This document shows, one piece after another, positions 25,561 to 34,876 of a stretch of DNA of 64,000 bases. Position 1 is the stretch's first letter; each line of letters starts with the position of its first letter. The DNA comes from Psychrobacter aquaticus CMS 56. Lineage in GTDB: Bacteria > Pseudomonadota > Gammaproteobacteria > Pseudomonadales > Moraxellaceae. Below the pieces are notes generated by a model. The model was given only the letters and a program-made list of their open reading frames with translations, ran no database searches and had not been told where the DNA came from. The stretch lies in NCBI RefSeq assembly GCF_000471625.1, contig NZ_AUSW01000006.1, positions 116,890 through 180,889 of the forward strand, in the 5' to 3' direction. The position numbers and the translations under genes were made by a program.

Positions 25561-25562
25561 TC

Positions 25563-26795
25563 ATGGGGCTGCTATCCGTTACGGATTTATCATCGCAAGT
25601 GAAGCAATACTTAGTCATCACTGGCAACTATTGGGCATTTACCTTAACGGATGGCGCATTACGAATGCTCGTCGTGCTGCATTTTTATCAGTTAGGCTAT
25701 AGCCCGTTAAGTATTGCCATGCTGTTTTTGTTTTATGAGACTTTTGGTGTTATCACCAATCTGGTTGGTGGTTGGCTTGGTACCAGTCTTGGACTCAATA
25801 AAACCATGAATATTGGTTTGGCCATACAGATAGTTGCCCTCGCCATGCTCGCTGTGCCTGCTGATATGCTGACCGTGGTTTATGTGATGATCGCCCAAGC
25901 GCTCTCAGGTATCGCCAAAGACTTAAACAAAATGAGTGCTAAAAGCGCTATCAAGTTATTGGTACCAAAAGATGCTGAAAGTAAGCTCTATCAATGGGTG
26001 GCGATACTCACAGGCTCTAAAAATGCCCTAAAAGGCGTGGGCTTTTTTATTGGTGGTTTGCTGCTCACCTTGATTGGCTTCAAAAGCGCTATGATACTGA
26101 TGGCATCGCTCTTAGCCATCGTCTGGGTATTTAGCTTGGTGGTATTAAAAGAGGACATTGGCAAAGCCACCAACAAGCCTAAGTTTAAAGACATCTTTTC
26201 TAAAAGCTCTGCTATCAATACCCTCTCCGCTGCCCGCATGTTTTTGTTTGGGGCGAGAGACGTTTGGTTTGTCGTGGCCTTGCCTGTGTTTTTGGCGGCA
26301 ACTTTTAACTGGAGTCACTGGTGGGTCGGCAGTTTTATGGCAAGCTGGGTCATCGGTTATGGCATCGTTCAGTCAGTTGCGCCTTACTTTACAGGTAAGA
26401 AAAAAGGCGTGCTGCCAACGGGTCGCGCGGCATTTTTGTGGGCAAGCTATTTGACGTTTATTCCGGCGGCGATTGCGCTGGCTTTATACTTTGATTTTCA
26501 CATCCAAGCGTCCGTTATTATTGGTCTACTGATATTTGGCGTAGTTTTTGCCATCAACTCATCATTACACAGCTACCTCATCGTCAGCTACGCTGATAGT
26601 GATGGGGTGTCACTAGATGTGGGGTTTTATTACATGGCAAATGCGATGGGGAGGTTGATTGGAACGGTGTTGTCAGGATGGGTGTACCAAGAATTTGGCT
26701 TAGAGGCTTGTCTTTGGATATCGAGTTTATTTGTGGCAATTGCGGCATTATTGTCCCTAAAACTGCCGACTCACTACAAAGCGGCGGCATACTGA
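25563..26795 (+). CDS. arsJ: ArsJ organoarsenical efflux permease
   Basis: The 410-residue membrane protein has about 11-12 hydrophobic segments of the major facilitator type. Its start is 2 bp after the GAPDH stop, a strong coupling. ArsJ extrudes 1-arseno-3-phosphoglycerate, which then breaks down to arsenate outside, so the GAPDH-ArsJ pair acts as an arsenate exporter. The conserved segment GALRMLVVLHFYQLGYSPLS is at the N-terminus. No acr3 or arsB arsenite pump is in view, so arsenate export may be the main route here. Confidence 0.92.
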   Translation: MGLLSVTDLSSQVKQYLVITGNYWAFTLTDGALRMLVVLHFYQLGYSPLSIAMLFLFYETFGVITNLVGGWLGTSLGLNKTMNIGLAIQIVALAMLAVPADMLTVVYVMIAQALSGIAKDLNKMSAKSAIKLLVPKDAESKLYQWVAILTGSKNALKGVGFFIGGLLLTLIGFKSAMILMASLLAIVWVFSLVVLKEDIGKATNKPKFKDIFSKSSAINTLSAARMFLFGARDVWFVVALPVFLAATFNWSHWWVGSFMASWVIGYGIVQSVAPYFTGKKKGVLPTGRAAFLWASYLTFIPAAIALALYFDFHIQASVIIGLLIFGVVFAINSSLHSYLIVSYADSDGVSLDVGFYYMANAMGRLIGTVLSGWVYQEFGLEACLWISSLFVAIAALLSLKLPTHYKAAAY

Positions 26796-26854
26796 TTAGG
26801 TTTTTACTTAATCAATCAATCTAAACCAAAAATACTCTTATTATGACTCGCTAC

Positions 26855-26916
26855 TGGGATGAATGTTTTTCGCCTACTGTGCTGATATAGACAGCAGCTT
26901 CGAGACATTTATCCCA
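26855..26916. repeat. Palindromic intergenic repeat, unit 1
   Basis: Outer arms TGGGATGAATGTTTTTCG and CGAGACATTTATCCCA are near complements, with internal GCTG...CAGC pairing. Together with the unit 70 bp further on, it looks like a repeated palindromic element family, since both share an AGACAG-AGCT core. Confidence 0.5.
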
Positions 26917-26986
26917 ACATCGCTGTGTTTTCTTAAAGCAAGTCAACGCTATAGTCGGTGAAAAGTAATATCGATACAACACGTAC

Positions 26987-27054
26987 TGCTGGTGCAAATT
27001 TTTCTTGCTTGCTGTGCCTACGCAGACAGAAGCTACGAAAAATTTACACCAGCA
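26987..27054. repeat. Palindromic intergenic repeat, unit 2
   Basis: Outer arms TGCTGGTGCAAATTTTT (26987-27003) and AAAAATTTACACCAGCA (27038-27054) pair at 16 of 17 positions, around an internal CTGTGCCTACGCAGACAG. This is the form of a REP-like or small non-autonomous element and it also resembles a bidirectional terminator. Confidence 0.7.
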
Positions 27055-27136
27055 CTACTGTAGCGACTTTAAAGTATTTCAACTACAGCTAAGAATGCTT
27101 GAGCAAACGTTGTTCATCTCACCATCTATTGAGAAT

Positions 27137-28000
27137 TTAACGAATCAAAATGACGGGTGACAGCGTTTTGGCAATGATTTTTGTCGTGGTACTGCCAATA
27201 AATAGCTGTTGCAATTTAGAATGGCCATAAGCCCCAATCACGATGATATCGACCATATTTTGCTTTTGAAAGGTGAGTAAGCCCTCAACGGTATCAGACG
27301 CAGACAACTGCTGCGCATCTATCGTAAAGCCTGCTGCTATTAGTTGTTCAGTCGCTGCTGCCAAGCTTTTTTTGGACTCGTTATTGTCATTGCCTACCAT
27401 GACGAGATGGCCTTGCATGCCTTTTAACAGCGGACTTTTCGCAATCATGTCGACGGCCTTGATGGCTGTTTTACTGCCATCAAATGCTATTATATAAGAA
27501 TTAGGCATTTTAAACGGCTCTGAGCAAATCAAGACTGGCACGCTAGAAGCGCGTGCTACGGTTTCGATTTGACTACCAATATTGATGCGGCTGTCTTTGT
27601 GATCTTCGCCGCGACGCCCCATGACGATGACACGGCTTTTGGCCTTAAAGTGTTCGATAGCTGGTAGCAATTTGCTATGGCGCTGATAGATGCGAACGTC
27701 CACGCCCTCAAAGCCACTTTGGATATGACTTTTTGCGTCATTTACTAACGCATTGCTATAGCTGTTCACCACTTTTGCTCTTTGCTCATCCAGTTGCGTG
27801 AGCTCCTCTAACAAAAACTGGCGACTATTGATGCCGATTGCCCCTGATAAATCACGTCTGGTCGAGGCAGGCACCTCACTCACGTGTAATAAGCCTACTG
27901 GTAAATTCAATCGGCTGGCATACCATGCGGCATAGTCACAAACCGATTCCGTCACGGCTGAGCCATCGATACAAGCCAAGATGTGCTGTTCTGTGGTCAT
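27137..28000 (-). CDS. Tandem-domain universal stress protein
   Basis: The 287-residue protein holds two UspA domains (about 5-145 and 150-287). Each ends in the nucleotide-binding G-x2-G-x(9)-G-S pattern: VMGRRGEDHKDSRINIGSQI and VIGAYGHSKLQQLFIGSTTT. Such proteins bind ATP and respond to stress or membrane-transport state. The gene lies 99 bp downstream of a SulP transporter on the same strand; this pairing is common and suggests they are coexpressed. Confidence 0.92.
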   Translation of the reverse strand: MTTEQHILACIDGSAVTESVCDYAAWYASRLNLPVGLLHVSEVPASTRRDLSGAIGINSRQFLLEELTQLDEQRAKVVNSYSNALVNDAKSHIQSGFEGVDVRIYQRHSKLLPAIEHFKAKSRVIVMGRRGEDHKDSRINIGSQIETVARASSVPVLICSEPFKMPNSYIIAFDGSKTAIKAVDMIAKSPLLKGMQGHLVMVGNDNNESKKSLAAATEQLIAAGFTIDAQQLSASDTVEGLLTFQKQNMVDIIVIGAYGHSKLQQLFIGSTTTKIIAKTLSPVILIR

Positions 28001-28099
28001 AATCTGTCCTTAAATGTTAAGTTTTGAACGTCCATTTCATAAAAACTGACATCACTAATGGATGTTATCGTTGATGGACTGTATTGCTAATGGACACTG

Positions 28100-29599
28100 T
28101 TAATGAGCGCCCAAGCTTTGCTCGGCATCAGGTTTGTCATGAACACCAAACTTCTCTACCATCGCTTGACTTGCCTCATTCAGACCTATTAGCTCAACCT
28201 CAGTCCCTTCACGGCGAAACTTAATAATGACTTTGTCTATCGCGGCGACGGCCGTCACGTCCCAAAAATGTGCTCGCGATACGTCAATAACCACTTTAGA
28301 TATAGATTCTTTCACATCAAACGACTCAATCAAACGCTCTGAGGATGAGAAAAACACTTGACCATCCACTTGATAATAACGCGTTCGTTCTGCTTCATCC
28401 AATTGCGTATGTACACTCATATAGCGTTCGATCTTATTGGCAAAGAATAGCGCCGACAGCAACACACCAATGAGCACTCCATATGCCAAGTTGTGCGTCG
28501 CGACCACTACAGCAACGGTGGTAATCATAACTATGTTACTTTGCAGCGGCTTGGTCTTTAACTCTTTAAAAGAGCCCCAGTTAAACGTACCAATCGACAC
28601 CATAATCATCACAGCGACCAGCGCTGCCATTGGGATAATCTTTAACCAGTCGCTTAAGAACACCACCATTAATAGTAAAAACACCCCTGCCACTAAAGTC
28701 GATAGACGTGTATAACCGCCAGATTTTACGTTGATAATAGATTGACCAATCATCGCACAGCCTGCCATACCACCAAAGAAACCACTGACGATATTGGCAA
28801 TACCTTGACCTTTACACTCTTTATTACGGTCGCCTTTGGTATCGGTCAAATCATCCACAATGGTCATGGTCATCATAGACTCAAGCAAACCGACAATCGC
28901 AAGACTGATCGCATACGGCAAAATAATTAGTAAAGTATCTAGATTCAAAGGAATATCGGGTAGTAAAAATATCGGCAAGGTATCCGGCAACTGACCCATA
29001 TCATTGATAGTGCGCGCCTCTGCGCCTAACAGGATGGCGATCGCCGTCACCAATACAATACTGACCAACGGTGATGGAATCACTTTGCCGATTTTTGGAA
29101 TGTAGGGATAACCATAAATAATCAATAGACCGAGAGCAACAAGCGCATAGACATGAACTAGGTTCGAGCCCTCTTGCGGCACAAGCTCAGGAATCTGTGA
29201 CATAAAAATCAAAATAGCCAAGGCATTGATAAAGCCAAGGATGACAGATTGCGAAACGTACTTCATCAAATTACCCAGCTTTAAAAAACCAAAGATAATC
29301 TGTATCACCCCTGTCAAGACACTGGCTGCTAGCAAATACTGCAAACCATGCTCTCTAACCAGCGTGACCATGAGTAATGCCATTGCACCAGTTGCCGCAG
29401 AAATCATCGCCGGACGTCCGCCAACAAAGCTAATCACGACGGCAATACAAAAAGAGGCATAGAGCCCAACTTGGGGATCTACACCTGCAATGATAGAAAA
29501 CGCAATGGCTTCAGGGATAAGGGCTAAGGCGACGACCATGCCAGCCAAGACATCGCCTCTGACGTTGGACAACCAGTGTTCTTTAATAGTATTTAACAT
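28100..29599 (-). CDS. SulP family anion transporter with STAS domain
   Basis: The 499-residue protein has an N-terminal SLC26/SulP core ([28 protein letters not shown]) of about 10-12 membrane segments, up to about residue 385. A cytoplasmic STAS domain (about 400-490, [20 protein letters not shown]) follows. SulP proteins carry sulfate, bicarbonate or other anions; the SulP-Usp pairing is often seen in bicarbonate-type transporters, but the substrate cannot be read. It probably cotranscribes with the Usp gene. Confidence 0.93.
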   Translation of the reverse strand: MLNTIKEHWLSNVRGDVLAGMVVALALIPEAIAFSIIAGVDPQVGLYASFCIAVVISFVGGRPAMISAATGAMALLMVTLVREHGLQYLLAASVLTGVIQIIFGFLKLGNLMKYVSQSVILGFINALAILIFMSQIPELVPQEGSNLVHVYALVALGLLIIYGYPYIPKIGKVIPSPLVSIVLVTAIAILLGAEARTINDMGQLPDTLPIFLLPDIPLNLDTLLIILPYAISLAIVGLLESMMTMTIVDDLTDTKGDRNKECKGQGIANIVSGFFGGMAGCAMIGQSIINVKSGGYTRLSTLVAGVFLLLMVVFLSDWLKIIPMAALVAVMIMVSIGTFNWGSFKELKTKPLQSNIVMITTVAVVVATHNLAYGVLIGVLLSALFFANKIERYMSVHTQLDEAERTRYYQVDGQVFFSSSERLIESFDVKESISKVVIDVSRAHFWDVTAVAAIDKVIIKFRREGTEVELIGLNEASQAMVEKFGVHDKPDAEQSLGAH

Positions 29600-30191
29600 G
29601 TTTCACTCAGTTTTTGGGAACTGCTTTAGTCTGTCAATAATCGCGATATCTAAAGTGAGATGTCTCTAAAATGAAAAGTCTGACACGTTTTTACCTGAGC
29701 ATGATGCCCATCAAATAATAGATGTAAAAATGTGAACTGTCATATTTAGCGAGTTATTGTCATAACTGACTTTTAGCTGTTTGCGGTTGATGACTTAATA
29801 GATACATCAATTACTGATACAAACATAAAAGCAGTGCGTGCGTACAGGGAAAAGCGTCAGACGCTTTATGATAGAGTCATTGTTATGGGAAACAATTATT
29901 TACTTAGGAGGGGGTCGTACAACTAGATTGGCATACTCATCTTTATAGTAAGGTTTAAATCGATTGGCTATGTGACTATGCTATTAAGGCAACTGTGTCA
30001 TTAAGAGCCACCATCAAGCACTGTTAATAATCGCACCAATTTTAACACACTAACAAAGTTAAAGTAAAACTTAAAGGTTTTTGCTATTTTGTGAGATTAA
30101 AAACGTAAGCATCAAACATTTATCATTTTATTACAAAAACCCCTAAACCATCTTCAATGACGGTTTAGGGCAAGCAAGAATATATCAGTAA
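29600..30191. other. Intergenic region upstream of the SulP gene
   Basis: About 590 bp without a supported gene. A short hairpin (AAAGCG-TCAGA-CGCTTT near 29850) and a terminator for the pepSY gene (30141-30170) are present. The promoter for the SulP gene should lie in the left part; no strong box pair was picked out. Confidence 0.5.
30141..30170 (-). terminator. Intrinsic terminator of the PepSY gene
   Basis: CCCTAAACC (30141-30149) and GGTTTAGGG (30162-30170) form a perfect 9-bp stem with a 12-nt loop. On the minus strand it is followed by GTTTTTG, giving a weak T-run. It lies 22 bp past the PepSY stop. Confidence 0.75.
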
Positions 30192-30770
30192 TTAATCATC
30201 GATATCGGCAGCTCTAACTTTACTGCGAGTAATGTTACCCGTCATACCATCAATAACGACTTCATGAACCTGATTGCCTTTACCAATATCGACTTTATAC
30301 ACAGGCTTGCCAAAATCCATGTCAAATCCGACTTCAAGTGGTATGCCTTTTAGGCGTTGATTAGCCTTATCAATGGCTTGATTAGGGGTCAATTTTGCTC
30401 GCTTCATGGCGTTATATTCCGCCAAGTCTTCCTTATCGAGGCGATCAGTGTCGCCCTTCATAACTTTACCCGTATTGGCATTCACTTTTACTTCTTGTTC
30501 GCTATTATTGGCAATGATCTTGATATCATAATAGCCATTTATAGTGCCATCTTCTTGATCGTACTCTGCGCTAATGATATCTCCTGCCACTGCTTTATTA
30601 GCGATCATCATCGCTTGTTTTAGATCGACTTTACTTTGCGCTGCCGCTTTGACTTCATTAATCGGCGCTTTAGAAGGGGCTGCTTGACTGACCGCCACAG
30701 ATGCTACGCTTACGCTAGCAATACTTAGCGCTATCAGGACAGATTTGCTCAACGTTGATGTTTTTTTCAT
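30192..30770 (-). CDS. Secreted protein with two PepSY domains
   Basis: The 192-residue protein has a signal peptide (KKTSTLSKSVLIALSIASVS, then VASVAVSQAA as likely cleavage region). Two PepSY-like units follow, about 48-110 (DLKQAMMIANKAVAGDIISA ... VNANTGKVM) and 120-185 (LTPNQAIDKANQRL ... VIDGMTGNITRSK). PepSY domains often inhibit proteases or bind ligands in the periplasm. The gene stands alone, ends in a terminator and starts with ATG after an AGGGTATC region. Its partner, if any, is not in the window. Confidence 0.88.
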   Translation of the reverse strand: MKKTSTLSKSVLIALSIASVSVASVAVSQAAPSKAPINEVKAAAQSKVDLKQAMMIANKAVAGDIISAEYDQEDGTINGYYDIKIIANNSEQEVKVNANTGKVMKGDTDRLDKEDLAEYNAMKRAKLTPNQAIDKANQRLKGIPLEVGFDMDFGKPVYKVDIGKGNQVHEVVIDGMTGNITRSKVRAADIDD

Positions 30771-31125
30771 AATGATACCCTAAAGTTCTCCAAATAATTC
30801 AGAGGATATTAATCATTTAAATGATGTCATAAAGCATAACAATATTATTAATAGATTAATGTAAGCTTGAATAGTGATATTAGAGTCTATCGTGATGTCT
30901 AAAGTATTTATGCTGATAAAGCGTAACCAATGTGTCGCTTACCATGCTAATTTTTTTGATTTTTTTACTAGAGGCGATGGTTAGATTTTGAGATATATTT
31001 TTAGACGATGAGTTTGAGCAAACGCAGTTGCATCACGATCAGTCTCTGCAACAGTCATTATTGTAATGGTGAGAGCTGATTCATTTTGAAAAAAAATACG
31101 GTGTAGCTAAGTAGTCGGCAGTGCC
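30771..31125. other. Intergenic region upstream of the PepSY gene
   Basis: About 355 bp with no supported gene or structure beyond AT-rich sequence. It should hold the PepSY promoter. The rlmA gene ends at its right edge. Confidence 0.5.
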
Positions 31126-32076
31126 CTATAAGTCAGACGCCTTTTGCAAAACATAAACCACAAATTTGGCCTCAGTCCTAAACGCCTCTTTTTCCACCGC
31201 TTCCAACAGCACTTGTCTCTTCTCACTCTTAGCACGATACGCATAAGGAGTCATGGTCATTAAGTCAGCTAGCTCATTGGCGGACAAGCTCATCTCGGTA
31301 CTGACCCGATGCGTGTCTAAAAGTTTAAAATAAGGAGCCAACTCTTGCAAAAATTTGTCAGAATCATGCTCGCGGACGTCGTCAAATAACGCATCACGCA
31401 TAGACGCCAAATGACCGCCATCTGGTTTGGCAATGATGAGATAACCCTCGTCGGTCAATACGTCAGCAAAGGCCTTTGGCAAGATAGGACTAAAAATACT
31501 ACTAATACCCGTGACACTACGATCGCGTAACGGCAGGTGCGCAGCACTCGTGACCAGTGGATAAATGACGGTTGTCTTAGTAGACATCTTTTTATGCTGC
31601 TGATACCAAAGCCTACCTGCCGCTTTACTCACTTTGGCCAATTCTACCAATGCAGGCTTACTAATGTCAGCCGCGATTAAGATATCTAGGATATCTGATC
31701 CCATTTGTGCCATTGCTTGCGTGTAATAGCCCTCGCCGCAACCGATATCTAACCAATTGACAGGTTGATTGTCTTTCTCAGCGACTGGCTTATCTTGTGC
31801 CAATAACTGCTGCATTTGCTGACCAATTAAAACCTGTAACGGCTCATAATGTCCCGCATTCAAAAACCGTTTTCGTGCCTCGATAGATGCTTGGCTGTCG
31901 CCTGGCGCTTTAGACTTTTTTTGTTGTACTGGCAACAAATTGACGTAGCCTTGCCGTGCCACATCAAATGCATGAACCGTTTGCTTCGGATTTAAACTGC
32001 CATCACAGCGCCACGTATCTGATGCGGGTTGTAGAAGCGATTGACAAAGGGGACAAATAAATAAGGACACAAGCAT
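31126..32076 (-). CDS. rlmA: 23S rRNA (guanine-N1)-methyltransferase, RlmA family
   Basis: The start at 32076 (MLVSLFICPLCQSLL) puts the zinc-binding CPLC near the N-terminus, as in RlmA, and a longer start (32112) adds only 12 unusual residues. The ~316-residue enzyme has a CPLC...C N-terminal zinc finger, then LDIGCGEGYYTQAM as the SAM motif I, and DISKPALVELAKVS after it. RlmA methylates G745 (E. coli numbering) of 23S rRNA. A truncated second copy is at 9131-9706. The gene lies after the dcw cluster on the same strand but is separated from mraY by a terminator. Confidence 0.9.
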   Translation of the reverse strand: MLVSLFICPLCQSLLQPASDTWRCDGSLNPKQTVHAFDVARQGYVNLLPVQQKKSKAPGDSQASIEARKRFLNAGHYEPLQVLIGQQMQQLLAQDKPVAEKDNQPVNWLDIGCGEGYYTQAMAQMGSDILDILIAADISKPALVELAKVSKAAGRLWYQQHKKMSTKTTVIYPLVTSAAHLPLRDRSVTGISSIFSPILPKAFADVLTDEGYLIIAKPDGGHLASMRDALFDDVREHDSDKFLQELAPYFKLLDTHRVSTEMSLSANELADLMTMTPYAYRAKSEKRQVLLEAVEKEAFRTEAKFVVYVLQKASDL

Positions 32077-32152
32077 CTCAAAATCATAGCAATATAACTG
32101 GTATTTTAACAAAATTCACGAGGTCTAAGTGATAAAAGCGCGCATAAAAAAA

Positions 32153-32176
32153 GCCGCCTCAACTGTCTGAGACGGC
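32153..32176 (-). terminator. Intrinsic terminator downstream of mraY
   Basis: GCCGCCTCA and TGAGACGGC form a near-perfect stem (one mismatch) with a short loop. On the minus strand it is followed by a T-run (A-run at 32146-32151 on the plus strand). It ends the dcw transcript before rlmA. Confidence 0.8.
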
Positions 32177-32217
32177 CTTTGAATATATGGTATAAATCCA
32201 TTTAATATTGAAGCATG

Positions 32218-33336
32218 TTAACGCAGCTTTAACGTCATTAATCCAAGAATCACCAGTATAATAGCGATAATCCAAAATCGCGTCACCACTTGTGTCTCTT
32301 TCCAGCCGATTTCTTCAAAGTGATGATGCAGTGGTGCCATACGAAAGACCCGTTTTTTGCGCAGCTTATACGAGCCAACCTGTAACATGACCGATAGCGC
32401 TTCGGCAACAAATAACCCGCCCATAATCGCAAAAGCAATCTCTTGCCGTGTCATGACGGCAATCGTACCCAGCATTGCACCAAGTGCCAGCGCCCCTACA
32501 TCACCCATAAATACTTGTGCTGGATGCGCGTTGAACCATAAAAAGCCCAGCCCCGCCCCAATCATAGCACCGCAGACAATGATGACCTCAGAGTTATAAG
32601 CAATATAAGGCACATGTAAATAATCGGCAAAACGTACGTCACCCGACACATACGCCATGGCGCCCAATCCTGCTGCTACCAAGACCACTGGCAAAATTGC
32701 CAAGCCGTCCAAGCCGTCGGTTAAATTGACCGCATTAGACGCGCCATTTATCACAAAATACGTAAAGATAATAAAACCGATGCCAAAAGGCACTGCCGAA
32801 AATGGGATTATCCAATCTTTGAAGATAGGCAATAACAAATCTTGCATCTCACGAGTGGTGTTAACATCTGGCTGAAGCGTGGCGATATAATATAGTGAAA
32901 CGCCAACAAATAATGCACCCATCGAGAGCCAAAAATACTTTTTGCGGGCGATTAAGCCTTTGGGGTTTTTATATTTAATCTTGAGCCAATCATCCGCCCA
33001 ACCGACGGCGCCAAAGATAACCATCACAATGAGCAAAATCCACACATACGGATTATTTAAACGCGCCCAAAGTAATGTCGACACACCAATTGCGCTCAAA
33101 ATCAACACCCCACCCATGGTTGGTGTGCCAGTTTTGATCAAGTGTGATTGCGGGCCATCATTGCGAATGGCCTGACCATACTTAAGCGCCCGCAAATGTT
33201 TAATGACACGCCCACCAAAAAACATGCTAAATGCAAGGGCTGTCACGACCGCGAGTAACGCTCGTAGCGTCAAAGAAGAGACCGCCGAAAACGGTGTATA
33301 ATACTGACCAAGCCAGCCAAACAACCAAACTAACAC
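32218..33336 (-). CDS. mraY: Phospho-N-acetylmuramoyl-pentapeptide transferase
   Basis: The 372-residue membrane enzyme has ten hydrophobic segments and the family motifs [19 protein letters not shown] (catalytic Asp pair), [10 protein letters not shown] and the late HHHFEEIGW. It joins UDP-MurNAc-pentapeptide to undecaprenyl phosphate to give lipid I. It follows murF by 3 bp. It is the last gene of the cluster: the terminator comes 40 bp later, and the usual murD-ftsW-murG does not follow here. Confidence 0.97.
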   Translation of the reverse strand: MLVWLFGWLGQYYTPFSAVSSLTLRALLAVVTALAFSMFFGGRVIKHLRALKYGQAIRNDGPQSHLIKTGTPTMGGVLILSAIGVSTLLWARLNNPYVWILLIVMVIFGAVGWADDWLKIKYKNPKGLIARKKYFWLSMGALFVGVSLYYIATLQPDVNTTREMQDLLLPIFKDWIIPFSAVPFGIGFIIFTYFVINGASNAVNLTDGLDGLAILPVVLVAAGLGAMAYVSGDVRFADYLHVPYIAYNSEVIIVCGAMIGAGLGFLWFNAHPAQVFMGDVGALALGAMLGTIAVMTRQEIAFAIMGGLFVAEALSVMLQVGSYKLRKKRVFRMAPLHHHFEEIGWKETQVVTRFWIIAIILVILGLMTLKLR

Positions 33337-33339
33337 CGC

Positions 33340-34794
33340 TTACTCCTCTACTAGCGCATCAATAAGTGTTTCCATCTGCATGGAACGAGAGCCTTTAAAC
33401 AATACTGTACAAGGCTGAGACTGCTGCGCTTGCAAATACGGTTGTAAATACTGTAATAGACTGTCTTTATCAGCGAACGCATGGGCACTGATGTCAGAAA
33501 TCTCTTTCGCACCAGCAACAGTATAAGGCGCATATTCCCCCACGCAAAGCAGCATATCAATACCTATGGTCGCAATCGTACGACCCAGACTTTGATGCTC
33601 ACTCACTGCCGCCTCGCCAAGCTCCGCAATATCGCCCAACACCATGACCTGAATTCCTGTTTGCGCGGCCAATACTTTTGCCGCCGCCCTTACCGAATGG
33701 GGATTGGCATTATAAGTGTCATCGATTAAACGATGCATCCCAAGAATCTGACTGTTCAAACGACCTTTGGCTGGACGCGCATTTTCTAGCCCAATCACGA
33801 TGTCACTGGCATCAATTTTTAACGCATACGCACAAGCAGCCGCGGCCAACGCATTATTGACATTATGCTCTCCTGCTAGTGGCAACTTGATATCATGTAA
33901 CTGGTTGCCAATGTGCAGTTTGAACTCACTGCGCTCTGGCTCTACATCTAAATGGCTGGCACTCACATCTGTATTACCAAAACCAATGACATGCGGGGTG
34001 TATTGTTCAGCGATACGGCGCAGCTGATTGGTAAAGTCGTCCTTGTCAGGCACAATGGCAAATTGAGTATCGGTTAAGGTATGATAAATCTCCGCCTTGG
34101 TTTGGCAAATGCCTTCTCGGCTACCAAACTCCCCCAAATGAGCCGTGCCAATGTTTAAAATACAGGCCACATCAGGCTTTACAATCTCAGTAGTATAAGC
34201 AATCTCGCCAACATGATTGGCACCTAACTCTAAGATGGCATAACGATGATGATCCGAAAGCTCAAGAAGCATCATTGGCACGCCCAAATCATTGTTTAAA
34301 TTGCCACGGGTAATCAATGTCGGTGCCAGTCGACCAAAGATACTACCGAGCATCTCTTTACAAGTGGTCTTACCACTCGAACCAGTAATCGCAATTACGG
34401 TCACATCTTTGTGCTGCTGGCGGCGATAAGCGGCCAATTGTCCAAGCGCCAAACGGGTATCGTTAACGACCAACTGCGGAATACTGGTGGAGATAGGACG
34501 AGAGACAATAGCAGCGATTGCCCCTTTCGATGCCGCCAGATTAATATAATCATGACCATCAAAATTATCACCACTTAATGCCAAAAAGATATCACCGTTT
34601 TTTATGGTGCGCGTATCGGTGGCGATACGGTTACTAACGACGGCATTTTTTGCGAGCTCTGACTGCTCTGCGCTCGTGTGTTCTTCTGGTAGCTGCCAAT
34701 GTCCAGCAAGTGACTCGGTCGCCGCGAGCAAATTATCTACTTGCCAAACATACAGCCCTTGTGACTGAATGGTATTATCGTTGTCGGCTGTCAT
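33340..34794 (-). CDS. murF: UDP-N-acetylmuramoyl-tripeptide--D-alanyl-D-alanine ligase
   Basis: The 484-residue Mur ligase has ATP-binding GSSGKTTCKEM and the conserved DDTYNANPHSVRAA. It adds D-Ala-D-Ala to UDP-MurNAc-tripeptide. About 40 residues precede the usual fold start, which may reflect an extended N-terminus. It lies between murE and mraY; the gap to murE is 82 bp. Confidence 0.96.
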   Translation of the reverse strand: MTADNDNTIQSQGLYVWQVDNLLAATESLAGHWQLPEEHTSAEQSELAKNAVVSNRIATDTRTIKNGDIFLALSGDNFDGHDYINLAASKGAIAAIVSRPISTSIPQLVVNDTRLALGQLAAYRRQQHKDVTVIAITGSSGKTTCKEMLGSIFGRLAPTLITRGNLNNDLGVPMMLLELSDHHRYAILELGANHVGEIAYTTEIVKPDVACILNIGTAHLGEFGSREGICQTKAEIYHTLTDTQFAIVPDKDDFTNQLRRIAEQYTPHVIGFGNTDVSASHLDVEPERSEFKLHIGNQLHDIKLPLAGEHNVNNALAAAACAYALKIDASDIVIGLENARPAKGRLNSQILGMHRLIDDTYNANPHSVRAAAKVLAAQTGIQVMVLGDIAELGEAAVSEHQSLGRTIATIGIDMLLCVGEYAPYTVAGAKEISDISAHAFADKDSLLQYLQPYLQAQQSQPCTVLFKGSRSMQMETLIDALVEE

Positions 34795-34876
34795 AGTGAT
34801 TACCTTATATGATGACTACTTGTTTCTTATATTTAAATGTTTGTGAAAAGTCAAAACGGATTGCAACGGCTATTAT

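Larger units (their letters stand above)
26796..27136. other. Intergenic region with palindromic repeats, between convergent genes
   Basis: About 340 bp between arsJ (+) and the Usp gene (-), with no coding potential. It holds two imperfect palindromes (26855-26916 and 26987-27054), which may end transcription from both sides. Confidence 0.6.
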
